A stretch of 64,000 nucleotides of DNA. Source: Favolaschia claudopus. Its lineage: Eukaryota; Basidiomycota; Agaricomycetes; Agaricales; Mycenaceae. A program made the translations under genes and the position numbers. Of this stretch, positions 21,822-34,300 are shown one piece after another (position 1 is the first letter of the stretch; every line of letters starts with the position of its first letter). The stretch lies in NCBI GenBank assembly GCA_037176885.1, contig JAWWNJ010000081.1:1136239-1200238 (forward strand), in the 5' to 3' direction. The notes under the pieces were generated by a model. It was not told the DNA's origin. It made no database searches and saw only the letters and a program-made list of their open reading frames with translations.

Positions 21822-23520
21822 ATGTTGCGGTCGGATCAAATCCCGAGCCTTCGACCCACTGGCGGTCGGAAGCCCCCACGACTTGCAACGTTGTCTGGCG
21901 CGGCCAATTCGACCACACCGAGTGAAGAGCAATTTCTTGCTCTCCTAAACAGTAACAATGTCCCGACTGACGAGCAAATTACCCTCGTTCAGAAAGATCT
22001 CGTCACCTCTGAACACCAGCTCGCCAAGTATCGAAACAAGTTGACTACTATCACCACAGAGCAGGAGCAATTACTGCAAAAATTGAAGGCTGATCTCTGG
22101 AGAAGTTGGTATTCTGACTCCATGAGGAGATCCATTATTCGTGAAAAAGAGCAAGGCATCAAGCGTCAAACAACCCCTTTCCAGGCTCGAATCGGCATAC
22201 TGCAGAGTCGGATCCGAGATCTGAGGACGATCCTATCGACAATTCGACGCCTGCCCGCAGAAATCCTATCCGAGATCCTTCGTGCCGCTACAGTGGCGGA
22301 AGAATATCTCCCTCTAGATCTATCCTGTAGAAAACGACATATTGCACCATGGCGTTTCGCTCATGTCTGCCGATTCTGGCGGGAAACTGCGCTAGGCGAC
22401 CCGCACCTGTGGTCCCGCATCCATATCGTCATGCACGAGATAACCTGGGAAGAGGATCTGCTTCCCGATTTGAGAGCGCAGATCAGGCTATCTGGAGAGG
22501 TTTCTTTGTCGGTCGTGCTCGTCCTCCGATTCGTCGACGAAGACGACGAGGTTCAGTCCATTGATTACGAGATCCTTATGGATGTCCTCCGGGTTCTCCT
22601 CCCTTCCAGCAATCGTTGGTCAAGGTTTACTCTGCGAGCGGAAAATCTCGATCATAACTTCCCTTTGCTATCCGGCGTGCAAAATCAGTTACATCGACTG
22701 GAATACTTGCGTCTTGACGGCTGGCACAGAGTCTCAGAAGGCGACGATCTGGAATTATTTGAAAATACTCCGAGACTACGACAGGTCGACTTTTCCTCTT
22801 TACACTTGATTTCCTCTTACAACGATCTTGGCATTGAATGGAGGAACCTCACAACGCCTGGGCATAGGAAATGTTGAAAGTTTTGGGCCCCTGCGTCCAC
22901 GCGAGAATATTTCTCTCGAAAAACTTTTGCGTCTCACAATTAGGGATTCTTCCATCATTCGATATCTCACGACACCCATTCTCGAGCATCTGCACTTCAT
23001 GAACGGAAATGTAGACGACATACACGAACTGGTACATCGCTCCCGGTGTTGCATCCGCACACTGGAGTTGAAGTGTCGTGCCGCCCTCAACCACAATCCC
23101 GCCAACAATGTCGTTCTTCTTCTTCAAAATCTTCCACAACTTGACCAGTTGTCCCTCAATGACCTCTACTCCAAAGAGCTACTACAGGTGGTACCCGCCT
23201 TAATCGTCACCGGCCCGGGCCATGATTCCAAACCACTCTGCCCGAATCTGTTCACCATACGTGTCGAGCTGAAAGGCAGCATTGCAAATGATATGTGGAC
23301 TTCCCTTTGCGAGATGATCGAGTCTCGTTGGAATGTTCCGACGTCAGATTGCCCGCGATCACTTCAGCGGGTCTGTTTTCAGTGGGAGCATGATTTGTAT
23401 CCAAGCTTGTACTCGTGCTTTTGTCCCTCTGAATCCGCGAGAAAACGTTTGGCGGCTTTGCGGGACCAGGGGCTACGCGTAGAGGGGATGGATGCAGCGC
23501 GTCGAAGGATCCAAGCGTGA
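21822..23520 (+). pseudogene. F-box protein with one frameshift
   Basis: The ATG at 21822 opens a frame with a predicted coiled coil (about residues 40-110, ending SRIRDLRTILSTIRR), then an F-box (LPAEILSEILRAATV...WRFAHVCRFWRETALGDPHLWSRIHI), then leucine-rich segments. The frame is lost at about 22850 and resumes at once in another frame (NVESFGPLRPRENISLEKLLRL) up to the stop at 23520. There is no GT/AG pair that could serve as an intron at the break. Members of this family usually run 500-560 residues, as the two halves together would. F-box proteins recruit substrates to SCF ubiquitin ligases. It is either a recent pseudogene or a base-calling error. Confidence 0.72.
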
Positions 23521-24867
23521 TATGAGCATCGAGCAGTAGGTAGAGCTTTATATATTGATCCTTGCGGGTGGCTTTTTGTTCTTGCCAGTCGTAGTCTATA
23601 AGATATAATGCTGGACGGATCCGGGGTTTGCAAGTCGATAGACAGGTCGTGAAACGCAGACGCGAAAACCGACAATGAGGTAAATTTAGTGGCATCAACA
23701 TTGTAATACCTCCAGCTAGAACGGGTAGTCAGTAGATTGGGACTTGAAAACTTGAAAGTGACTCGTGAGGTGCGGAGTTAGGGAGGAAACGAGACTCTGC
23801 CTTGAGCGCAACCTCCCTCCGGCCTCAGCAAAGGTGTTCATCGGACGCAGAGGAATGGAAGAAAATAAGTACGGAAAAAGCTAAAGCCACGGTGAAGACG
23901 GAGAAATGCCAGTCCCAAGAGTCAAAGCAATCGAATTTGCCTGTTGATCAGCTGTTGGTTTTTTTTTCTAAATTCTATCTGTTGATGATGCGCGGAGACG
24001 ACGCCGCAGAGTGAAGGGCAGAAAACTATTTGACAGTCAAGAGATGGTTTGAGAAACATGGGAGAAATCGAATGAGAATCGAAACAAGCTCAATTGCTCG
24101 AAAGTGACTCCGAAGTCTCGGAGGTGGACGACATGATGGTTGAGAGCAAGATGCTTGAGCTTGTTTGGCTAGGACCTCGGCATTATGCATATGCGGTAAT
24201 ATGTTCTACTCATTGATGTGACTGATGTGACTCCGCCTCTTGTCTTCAACGTTCATCTTGCCTTCATCTCTTCAAACCTTTTTCGCTTTTGCTTGCCTCC
24301 ATACAGCGGAAAGTCGGCTTGGAACGACTTTAAGTTGCTGATATCATTGAAACTGCTTTGCTTCGAGCCCAAAGAACAGCATGTGCTGCTCCAAACTTGT
24401 CTGGTCCGACTCGGGCACTGACGCGCTCACTCAGTCTCTCCCTTCTATCTGTTCAGATCGAAGATAAATGCAGCTTCATCCGGATTACCCGACTTTACGT
24501 TCGCTGCGTTTTCTTGACGTTGCCTGCCTGAAGATCTACGCGCGCTTGGTGCGGCGTCAAGCACACCGCAAGTCATTGAGTTACCCGCTTCGAACGACGC
24601 CACCCCCGCAAAAAATAACACTCATTCCCAGATCTACGCGTCAGTGTAGGTCTCACACGGCATTTCTTTCCGACGGCATCACCAACTTCCGTCGGGTCAC
24701 GGAGACCGATGGGTGATTTTGCTTACGCACTTTGCCGGCGCAACATTCAATCCGGCTTCATAACCGTCTATCCGACAACCAATCGCATTACGCAGGGTGG
24801 ATTTTCTTCCTTCAAAAGCAGCAGACGACGCTTCCTCCGGTTATCGAATCTCATACTCACTCAACTC
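23521..24867. other. Intergenic; downstream copies of the dispersed repeats
   Basis: It contains 24567-24614 and 24638-24664, the partners of repeats at 20.9 and 21.5 kb. No coding frame resembles a known family. The last 150 bases are the P450 promoter region. Confidence 0.5.
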
Positions 24868-27476
24868 ATGCCTACAACCCTCTCATTCCCGTTCGCCATC
24901 ACAGCCGCCCTCGGGTTATACGCTCTCTACCGCGTATTGAGGGCCTACTACAACGAGTACACTTGTGCGCTGAGGAAGGTTCCGGGGCCGGAGAGTGAGC
25001 ATTGGTTGAGGGGAAATCGGACGGAGTTGCTTAAGAATGTGGGTTTTCTTTTCGTTATCAAACTGTTCTCGCATTTGACTAAATTCGGCGCCGTCCAGCT
25101 CGATGGGAAGGAGGGATTGTGGACGAAGGAGTACGGGCATACCGTGCGGCTGAATGGGGTTATTGGGGTGCGTTCACCCATTCCTTTAAATGAGAACTTA
25201 ATATTCAATCGACGTCAAGACCTCTATGCTTTATACGACGGACACGAAGGCGATTCAGCACGTTCTCGCCAACCATTATGTTTATCAGAAGAGCGAGGCT
25301 GGTCGGTGGCTTCTTAGTCGTATGGTTGGCCCAGGTGCGTCCGATGACATTGAAAGCACGTATGATCGTCGATTGAGTCATCGTGTAGGTGTGTTGGTTG
25401 TCGAGGAGGACCAGCATAAGACGCAGGTCCGTGGTTTCTTCCGAATCTCTGGAGATGTTTCCTAACTGATTGGCGTATCGAACAGAGAAAAGTCATGGCG
25501 AGTGGTATCGAATGATTGACGTCTGCTTGTTTTCTTACTTTTTTTCCTCAGAACCCTGCCTTTGGCCCAGTCCATCTACGCGCCCTGACAGAGCTATTCG
25601 TCGAGAAATCCAAACAGGCATGTACATAAAATTATAATCCCTTCAAATCCCAAATAATCATGATATATATATTCTACATAGCTTCGCGACGTCTGGACAA
25701 ACAAAGCTGTTGAGAGCGGCGGACAAGCAAGACTGAACGTCATCCCAGAGTTCGGCACCGCCGCGCTCGATATCATCGGCAAAGCCGGTGCGCACCCGCC
25801 TCCTTCAGCTTTGACGAATATTGTATTTGGATTGACCCTTGAATGAACGAAGGCTTCAACTACGAATTCAACTCGCTCGGCAGCGCTGATTCCGGACACG
25901 GAATTAGGGACGAGTTACACGAGGCTTTCATGAAGGTGGCTGCCCTTGGAGATGTACAGAAGACGTTCCTTGGGATTGCCAAGCTCCTCATGCCGTCGTT
26001 GCGGCCCTTTTTGGTTCGTCGTTCGTCTGTCCGCATATATATATATGAGCTCGTTGTTCGGCGCGGACTCAACGTACACAACTATCTTTAATTCCTTCCT
26101 CTTCCCAGCCCAACACGAAGACCGACCACACCATCGAAGCAGCCCAAGCCACAATGCGCCGTATCGGCTTCGGTTTGCTTGAGGAGAGTAAGCGTCAGGT
26201 GGCGACGGGGAATATGGACGTGGATAATCGCTCAGCAAGGGATCTCCTTTCGTTGCTTGTGAGAGCTAATATGGATAAGGCGATTCCGGAGGCCCAGAGG
26301 ATGAAGGGTGAGGATGTTGTGGCGCGTGAGTGATTTTCATTGATATTCAAACGTTGTTGAGCGTGTTGATGGTGGGGAAAATTGTAGAGGTGCCGACGTT
26401 CCTGGTGGCGGGACATGAAACGTCCGTTGTCGTTTCTCTATTTCTTGACATGCTTTTGGTGATTTACTGACTCGTCGCCAATTTTCAGCACCAGGTATGT
26501 TACAAGCACGTATTACGATTAATTGCCGCTGACAAACTGACATAGCACCGCCGCTTCTTGGACCATCTTCGAACTCGCCCGAAACCCCGCAGTCCAACAA
26601 CGCCTCCGCGCCGAACTGCTTACCATCGACAATGACAACCCCTCGATGGACGACCTCAACGCACTTCCTTATCTCGACTGCGTTGTACGCGAGACACTCC
26701 GCGCGCACGCCCCCGTGCCGTTCACTTGTGCGTCTTCTGTGCGCATCAACTGATCCACTAATGAATTTCGCTTGCCTTCTCAGTCCGCACGGCGATGCGC
26801 GACGACATAATTCCGCTAGCGCATCCATACACGGACCGCGATGGGATCGTTCACGATACCCTGCAGTAAGCTCGCTGTCCCCTGCAAACGCAAAGCGATT
26901 CTGTACTCACATTGATTCATCTTTCTCCTCGCACGAAGCATTCGCAAAGGCCAAATCGTGCAAATAGCCATTTTAGCGGTGAACCGCGATACGGATATTT
27001 GGGGGCCGGATGCGGAGGAGTATATGTCAGTTTCTTGCGGTTCCCTATATATTTGAGGGCGTTTCTGACTTTGGCTTAACTTGCTTTGTGTGCATTCGGA
27101 ATCTAGACCCGAGCGATGGGAGCGCAACTCTGCCGTATCTACGCAAATCCCTGGGGTTTGGGGTCAAATGCTGACGTTCCTTGGTGGAGCGCGAGCGTGT
27201 ATTGGGTTTAGGTTCTCGATCATCGAGTGAGTTCCAGCTCTGAATAATCCTAACCCTTTTTTCATTCACGGTGGTTTATTCTCATTTCATTTTCGTTCCC
27301 GCAGGCTGAAAGCCTTGATGTTCACCCTGATTCGCGCCCTTGAATTCGAGCTCGCCGTTCCAGCTGAAAATGTTGGGCGGATTATCGGTCCTATCTTGCA
27401 GGTTCCTGGCTTGAGGAGCGACAAGAATGCAGGCAATCAGTTGCCTGTTTTGATTCGGCCGTTTGTTGCAGCGTGA
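24868..27476 (+). CDS. Cytochrome P450 monooxygenase, 16 exons
   Basis: Exons: 24868-25038, 25099-25167, 25220-25334, 25389-25426, 25486-25497, 25552-25617, 25682-25787, 25853-26013, 26109-26325, 26388-26421, 26489-26494, 26546-26727, 26784-26865, 26939-27025, 27107-27226 and 27305-27476. Together they encode 545 residues, a normal length. An N-terminal membrane helix ([20 protein letters not shown]) and a proline hinge (RKVPGP) place it on the ER. The I-helix oxygen-binding motif AGHETTS, the ExxR motif (ETLR) and the heme loop [13 protein letters not shown] with the ligand Cys480 are intact. It inserts oxygen into an unknown substrate using NADPH-P450 reductase. Two introns use GC donors (25498 and 25618), and exon 11 is only 6 nt. 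No pathway partners lie next to it. Confidence 0.88.
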
Positions 27477-28401
27477 AGATTGCTGTAACATAGGATTGTC
27501 TCGAGAATGTACCGATTGAATATTTACTTGCACAGAACTGTGTCCCATCGCGGTGTTCTTTGGCTTATCCTAATTGTCTTCGCTTTCGCAAAGTTATCGC
27601 TTATAGGTTCCCGGGGACCGGCGTTGCCTGGCTCTGTTGCGTTCAATGCCGGCCGCATTCAGTGATAGCAATATTCGGCATTCCAGATGCCGCTCGCTTC
27701 CGCAAACCAATCCCCATGATGGCTGCTGAAATGATTTCGCCGGTCTGCTTGCCGATACTCGGGATGTGGCACGGCGGTGGTCGTTCGATCTCTGGGGTTC
27801 GGCAGCCGAAACTTCGCCAAGACCGGCCAATATGAGCAAAACAGCGCAGGGGATTCAGAATTTTATTGATTCTATCGTTGTATAGAGGATGCCAATTGTG
27901 ATTGTACCGGGAACAACTCGAGCGCTCAGAGTCTACTCTGATAAAATGACTTGAAAGCAGTCGAAACCCATCTCTGCTGAACCACGTTGGTGCTGAAGGC
28001 TGCTGCGGTCAGCCGGTGAATAAGGAAGACAAGCCCTATTCACTTATTCTTGACATGGAATCTCACAGCGGTGGTTGTGGGCCGCTGCGCAGTCGCTTGA
28101 ATTGTTCAAAGACGCTTGTGAAGACAGTTGAATGAGCGCTCTTGTTCAATTTACTGATTGATTCCCGCCTTGGATAATGGCAGGCTATACAATCCGGGAG
28201 TAGAGAGGGCAAAGAATGAGAGTCGGAATTCATTCAACGTGAGAATGAACAACGACGGGCGTTCCGTGCATGCTGCGGCATCGTGAGACTGATATGTTAT
28301 GCCGGCCTCGAACACCAGATGGCTGGGTTTCATAAATAGTTCGTGCTCCGAAAGTCGAAACGAAAACAAGGGTACGCACCATCGTTACTCTGCACTCAGC
28401 T
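27477..28401. other. Intergenic; promoter of the secreted-protein gene at its end
   Basis: No coding frame is supported. A TATA-like CATAAATAG lies at about 28331, roughly 70 bases before the next ATG. Confidence 0.45.
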
Positions 28402-29358
28402 ATGCGCTTCTTCCTTTCCCTTATTTCCGCCCTTGCCGTGCTCCACCCAACCTTAGCGCTGACTCCCGTCGGACACACTCCATCGGGCAAGCCAATGTAT
28501 GTTGTCCCAAACAAATCCCGCATTCAACAGGTCGGTCGTGACCTGAAGGTGTTCGCGCCGAATGGAACTCTCCTCGAAACTTTCGCCAATGTTTTCCCAC
28601 AACGCACAGGAAAACGAAATCCGGCCACATTCACGCGCCGCCAAGGCCTCAGCAACGTAGCCGCGTTCGTTCCGCTGAACAACACCAACGCAATGGACAT
28701 GCTGGAGGCATTCAATACCACCTTCACTGTCCCTCCTTCGCCCACGACGTTCGAAAGTCAGTTGCTTTGGTTGGCTGCCAGCGTCGTACTGCCAGACGAG
28801 AATGGTGTTCCGATGGGAGAGCTCCGTACTCTTCTGCAGGTAAGAACCTGTCTGGGAAAGATTATCAAACACTCAATACTTTGCCGCCTCCAGTACGGAG
28901 CGACAGTCATTCAAGGCGGCCCATTCTGGACTATCGCCGCCCAATTTGAATGGTTCCCCGATGCCGGGGGCCTTCTGCAAGGCTCTCCGATCGGTTTCGA
29001 CCCCAACGTTGACGTTGGAACTGCCATCAACACCAGCATAGCGCACATAGATGAGGATTTCGACCCCAGTCTGTTCTGGTACATGGCTGGATTTTACGAC
29101 ATCGACGACGCATTCCCGCAGCTCGAATTAGGAGTTACGGAGCCTGCGATTACCGCGGTCATTGGCATGGAGGAGGAAGGAGCGTTGCAGAGCAGTGATT
29201 ATCCGTTGGAGCCGTTCAGGTTTACGCAGACGAACTTGACGCTTGGGAGTGGGTTTCCTGAGATTGAGTGGGATGTCGAAAGCGATCCGTCTGCGGGTGC
29301 GTATGCGACGGTGGATGTTGATGGATCAAAGAACGCTGAGATCGCTATTCGGTTTTGA
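28402..29358 (+). CDS. Secreted protein of a fungal/actinobacterial beta-sandwich-like family
   Basis: The N-terminus MRFFLSLISALAVLHPTLAL is a clear signal peptide. A 54-nt intron (about 28839-28892, GTAAGA...CCAG) is a multiple of three and has no stop, so the frame reads through it; spliced, the protein is 300 residues. The central part has LEAFNTTFTVPPSPTTFESQ, then a leucine-rich strand, YGATVIQGGPFWTIAAQF and repeated acidic loops. This order resembles a family I recall from fungi and Streptomyces (TxWxVPPxPT ... LQPVLQYG ... YWSIASWY) of unknown function, possibly lectin-like. Potential N-glycosylation sites (NGT, NTT, NTS, NLT) fit export. The product would act outside the cell; substrate unknown. 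Confidence 0.72.
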   Translation: MRFFLSLISALAVLHPTLALTPVGHTPSGKPMYVVPNKSRIQQVGRDLKVFAPNGTLLETFANVFPQRTGKRNPATFTRRQGLSNVAAFVPLNNTNAMDMLEAFNTTFTVPPSPTTFESQLLWLAASVVLPDENGVPMGELRTLLQVRTCLGKIIKHSILCRLQYGATVIQGGPFWTIAAQFEWFPDAGGLLQGSPIGFDPNVDVGTAINTSIAHIDEDFDPSLFWYMAGFYDIDDAFPQLELGVTEPAITAVIGMEEEGALQSSDYPLEPFRFTQTNLTLGSGFPEIEWDVESDPSAGAYATVDVDGSKNAEIAIRF

Positions 29359-30386
29359 ATTCGAGTAAACGAGGACTCAAATTGTAGCCGTGTTATAGCC
29401 CGCCGCCAAAATATCTTGATTTTGGCAGAATTCAAAGAGAATCCATTCCGAGAGTTGACCAAGCGTGTAGCACCACAATCATGGCTTCCAGAGTACGTGT
29501 TCTAGCTTTTCATTCGAATCGGGGCGCGATTTCCAGTAAGAGCAAGCGCAGATGTCCAGAGTCGAGAACAGATCCGTCGATGAGGTGCAGAAAAGAGCCA
29601 CTGCTGATGCCGTAACTCATCAGGACTGGATCAGGGCATCAATTGACGACCGGCAATCTCCGTCCCGCCTTGTCGTCTGCCACCATCTTTGGACCAACTC
29701 TTGACTGGCTGCGAACTTGGCGAATGCATTACAAATTGCGTTCAGGAACGGTCGAAGCTTCGCTTTGTGTCGTCTCCGGAATCCACCCCCAGTGCTTATT
29801 CCCGACTTAAGGTCAAATGTGTCGGCGACTTGGCTTCGCGGTAGCTTCGACTAGTTTCCAATTAAATCAACTTCAAGTTTCAATAATCGTCCGGCTTAAG
29901 TTGGACCTACTCCAAGAAAAACAACGTTTGCAACCTGGCAACCTATGCTTAATTATGACCGAATAGTTAGTCACCCATGTTCGGGGTACAAGAGTCAAAG
30001 CGTCTCATGTGCGTATAAGAAATCTTGTTCGACGCAACGGACTTATCCTTTCCTTAGCGTTAGATATCTGAGAGAGATCTTCAAGACATCAGCCCGGTCG
30101 ATACTTGGATTCACAGTTGCAATGTACGCTAGAGCTTGGGATCAGTTTGAAAGCGATTTGATTGCATTTAGTTTGATAGTTTACATGTGCGATGATGCGA
30201 GAGTGTTGGAGAAATCAATGCCTAATTCTATTAGAAAACAATTCGAGTGAAACCCATGGGTTACCCTGGAGCAATACACGAAGTACTCGCGATCCACTGG
30301 TCAAATGGACGAACCTACTGCGAACTAGAGTGTTTCCACAAATGCTGTCTCATGGAAGCGAATCACGAGCAGACGAGCAGGAACGG
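29359..30386. other. Intergenic; nothing recognised
   Basis: Open frames are short and without family resemblance. No repeats shared with other parts of the window were noticed. Confidence 0.4.
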
Positions 30387-31307
30387 TCAGCCTTCCCATC
30401 TCCCTCGCCACATCAACAGCACTATCAGCACGACCCACAACACCAGACTCAAACTCTGTGAGATCGTGTTTCCCACCCCGAGTCGGGAATCTGAATTCAT
30501 TCGAGTGGCACGGGGACGGAGAGTCTGGGCATCGTCGTCAAGTTCGGCTTCTGCATCTGAATCGGTGGGAGAGGGCGAGTAATACGACGTCGAATACATC
30601 GAAGATGAACATGGTGAAGCGGGGTAGGACGAGGAGGAGAAAAAGGAAAATGGGGAGGGAGGGGTTGCAGTGGGTACGGTTGGTTGTGGGGAGTCGCAGG
30701 TTTCGAAAGGCGTATCAATAGGGTGAGCGGAAGTGATATCGAGGGTTAGTCGTCGCGAGACAGGGGTTGGGCGTGATCGGCATACGGGGCAGAGCCCCAA
30801 GGATGAGGGGGCGCTTAGCCAGGCGTGAATGTGGTCGGCGCAGAAAAGCTGGGAGCAGCATGGGGTAAAGGTTGGTCGAACGGCAGGTTCGAAGCTGGCG
30901 GGTGTTTGGAGGAAATTCAGTCGACGAACCAAGAAGGGATGAGAAAGGCATAGAGGCTACGCACCATATCCCACACTTCGAGATCTCATCTGCGTCTCTT
31001 AACTCTGTTTGGGAGTGGCCGTCCAGTGCTTTCGATGTCGGCAAAGATGATGTATTGGCACCGCGGCTCCATGTTCTACGCGCGATGGGGCGGGAAAGTG
31101 CAGGCTGTGGCGTAGGGATCCCAAGTGGTGTCGGGGACGCGGAGTCGAGTACGCCAGAATCACGCTCGACAGGGTAGCTATGCCCATCAGATAAGGTCGC
31201 CGTCGTGGAGCCATAGTCTGGCGTATCAATGATCAAAGCGGGATTGCGTTAGTGTGCGTCTCAAACGGGACGAGAGAGAGATGCGTACCTGCTGAGGGAT
31301 ATTCCAT
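30387..31307 (-). CDS. RING-finger protein with C-terminal membrane anchor
   Basis: Three exons: 31307-31289 (19 nt), 31217-30965 and 30894-30387, giving 259 residues. The second splice rebuilds the first metal ligand pair as KCGIC (Cys88/Cys91). It is followed by PAVRPTFTPCCSQLFCADHIHAWL and LCPVCR, so the ligands are C-X2-C, CC, FC, H and CPVC, a RING-like cross-brace. The middle is serine/proline-rich, and the C-terminus has one hydrophobic helix (LSLVLWVVLIVLLMW) followed by a short basic tail. This is the layout of a tail-anchored E3 ubiquitin ligase on the ER or another endomembrane. Known of RING proteins: they bind E2 enzymes. Substrate unknown. Confidence 0.75.
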
Positions 31308-34300
31308 CCTTGCTGGATGAAGAGCGTAGTGAGCTCGGGGGAAGACGTGGTGTAGAGGAAGAGATGATGATGATGTCAGTACACTAGTATTCGGGACGGC
31401 AGTGCTTTATACTGTTCGGAAGACGGGGAACTTGGCTCCGACAAAAGATTCTGATTTCAAAAGAAGATCCGAAGTCGCGTCAGGGAGCTGGCAGACTAAC
31501 GAATCCATCACATGAAGGCGTTCACGCGCTCGGGGACGGAGTCGCGTGCCAGCCGCGGAGCGAAACCAGCGAATAGAACACGATGATTTCAAAGACCATC
31601 GCTGTCGAGTGACAGACAACAATAGCTCGAAGAGAATAATAGCTCAAGAACTGGGTAGATTGGTATCGCAAGCTGGTGATCCGTGGAGAGCGAGACCAAG
31701 TTTAGTTGGCCCACAGCGAAAATGGGGGGCGATCGTGCGAGAGTGGGCGGAGGAATGTAGTGAAGAAGTAGCGATTTGTAGTGAGCAGTGTGCAAATCAT
31801 AGTCTAATTGGATGCAGCGACGCGAACATGCGTACGAACAACGACACACATCAGCCTGAGAAGTTGCCAGTCAGACTGCTCGCTAGAAGTTCTGACTGAG
31901 ATGAAGAGCCAAGTTCTTCATAAAAATTCATCCCAAGATACTTAGCGCTAGTGTCACCGGCCCAGGGTCATTGCCCATGATCGGGAAAAACGAAGTGGCA
32001 AGGAATTCGAAAGCCTGAGGGCGGGGAATATCGTGCTGAACACGGTCGCAGAAGGAGGGTGCACATAATCAAAGAGCTGTCTAGAGGCATCTGGTAGAAA
32101 GCCAAGACCACGACACTTCACACGTGAGACGACATGAGGGAGGAGAGAACAGCGAGTTGTTTGAAATTAAGGATGAGAGCCTAGACTTCCGGGTTGAGCG
32201 AGACATCTGCACGAATCACCGAAATTACAGCCCAGAGCTTTGACGAGATCCATCGGTGAGGTGTATATGGACACTGAGGATCGATAGCCTGGAAATAACG
32301 AGATTGAGATGCTCCGCTTCGGAGGTAGAGATATCGGACGCGAAGGCGAACTAGCGTAATGACCTGTTGTGCGTGTCATCGATACCAATCCAGATAAATT
32401 TGACCCGCGACGAGAGAATTTGACCAGCGAAGAAAACATTCGGCGGGCATGCACAAGAGCCGAGCCAAAGAAAAAAACAAGGGAGTTGGCATTATGTTTT
32501 GGTGCTGAGAAGAGCAGATGGTTGCGAATATAGACAAGGGTTCGACATGGCTCCCCGAAAGCGTTGTAGACATGAGGCCGGAGAAAACTCGAATGATGCG
32601 TTCCAATTCGTCCCAACAACAAGCTTTTGCAAGACGAATGAAAATCGATTCCGCGCCGAGCGAACCCGGTTGGTATACCCACGACGATGACGGGGGTGAA
32701 CAGTGCCGCCACGCCTGCGCCACGAAAAGTATCCCAAGCACAGAGCCGATATACATGCTTCGGCTGCGGTGAGGGAATAGGCCCAAGCTCGCGCACAGTA
32801 AAACCAGCAGGCGGTTACCGAAATACACCTCGAGTTACCGTTTCCGTGGAGCCCAGGATACCGCATTGTAAGTAGGTAGATGGAATAGCGAAAAACGTCC
32901 TCTAGCCGCAATCAGGCAGCAGAATACAGGAGGGTAGCGAATGAAGGATATTGAGAGAATGTTTGAGTACCGCTGAGGACGTCGAGCTTGACGACGGCGA
33001 CCTTGAGCTCGTCCTTGCGCAATGCCGCGAGATGGAGGTTTGGTGGAGGAGTGATGCACTGCCACGCATCAACGATGACGATCAAAGATAGCATCACTTG
33101 TGCTCCGGGTTCCTCGGTCCGTCGCTTTTCTTTTGCTTACCACCATGTCGCTTGCTCGTTCTTGCTGTTCTGGTCGCTCTGGAACTGAGATGTGGCGGAT
33201 GGATCAATTTCTTGCATCTCAATCTAACTCCGGCTACCCATATGGCCATCTCTGCATCGTTTTCCTGTCTCCCCCTCGAATGCAATTTATGCAACGTCTC
33301 AGTTGGTCTTGTGTTACTCCAAGTTGTGTTAACACTTGAATTTAGCTGAAACTCCAAGATGAATCTCCTTCCACCATATATACTAACACGTACACAATGC
33401 TATGCTCCGTTCCTTCACCATTTCCGCGACCTACACTGAGTTACCTATTCTTCTTCTTCGTACCCTCTCCATCGGTTTCTGCCAGTTCTCGATACTCCAA
33501 ATTCACACCATGATTGTCTGGCCGTCGCCGCAACCCATGCATGATGCGGCAGGTCTCTACGGTATCGGCCTCCATTCTCTTTCCCCTGCTTTGAAAGCCT
33601 TCAAAAAGCGCCACCAGCCGCTCCCAGAGCCACGAGCGAAGCGCTCCAATCGATATTCTGGTCGCTCCCCACGTCCATTCGGCAACCACCCGCCTATCTC
33701 GTCTGGCTTCGACCATTGGACTCTTCGTTTTTCTCGTGCTGGTAGTCGCTCGCCCGATCCCCGCTGTGGGGTTTGTTGTTCTGCCCATGCTTGGTCTGCT
33801 CGATGCCCGGGAGGGGGAAATATAGGTGCGGAATGCAAGGGAGAACTGACTTGCAATTTGCTGTTGGTGCGTCTCATCTCACTATTTATCCGACCTGTAT
33901 TTGGATTCTCATGTCTATTGGTCTGTATATTAACAAGTTTCGTCGTAGACCAACCTCAGATTATCGGTGATGAACAAACACATCGTCTCAATGAAAATTG
34001 AATCCAGCTGTTTAGTATTTACTTACTATTTTTCTGTGTTCCGAGAGCTCAGTATTCTATATGCATCTATCGGATCCCTTCCCGTCATTTCTGGTAGGTC
34101 GTCTGACTCGTATTTCAACTTGCGTCTTATTATGTGGATTTCAACGGTCCTTTCACTGTCTACCAACTATTTCTGCCCCTCGAAACAGCGTCTCATTTGG
34201 TTCTCGCTGGTCTAGCACGTTTGTATTGCCCATGGTATATTTGCCTTGATTTCAGTGGTGACCACCTACTGGAATTATCATTACGAATTAATATTACGAT

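Noticed and set aside
32167..32796. Minus-strand frame of 209 codons
   Set aside because: No motifs, unusual composition, and competing frames of similar length on both strands; looks like chance.
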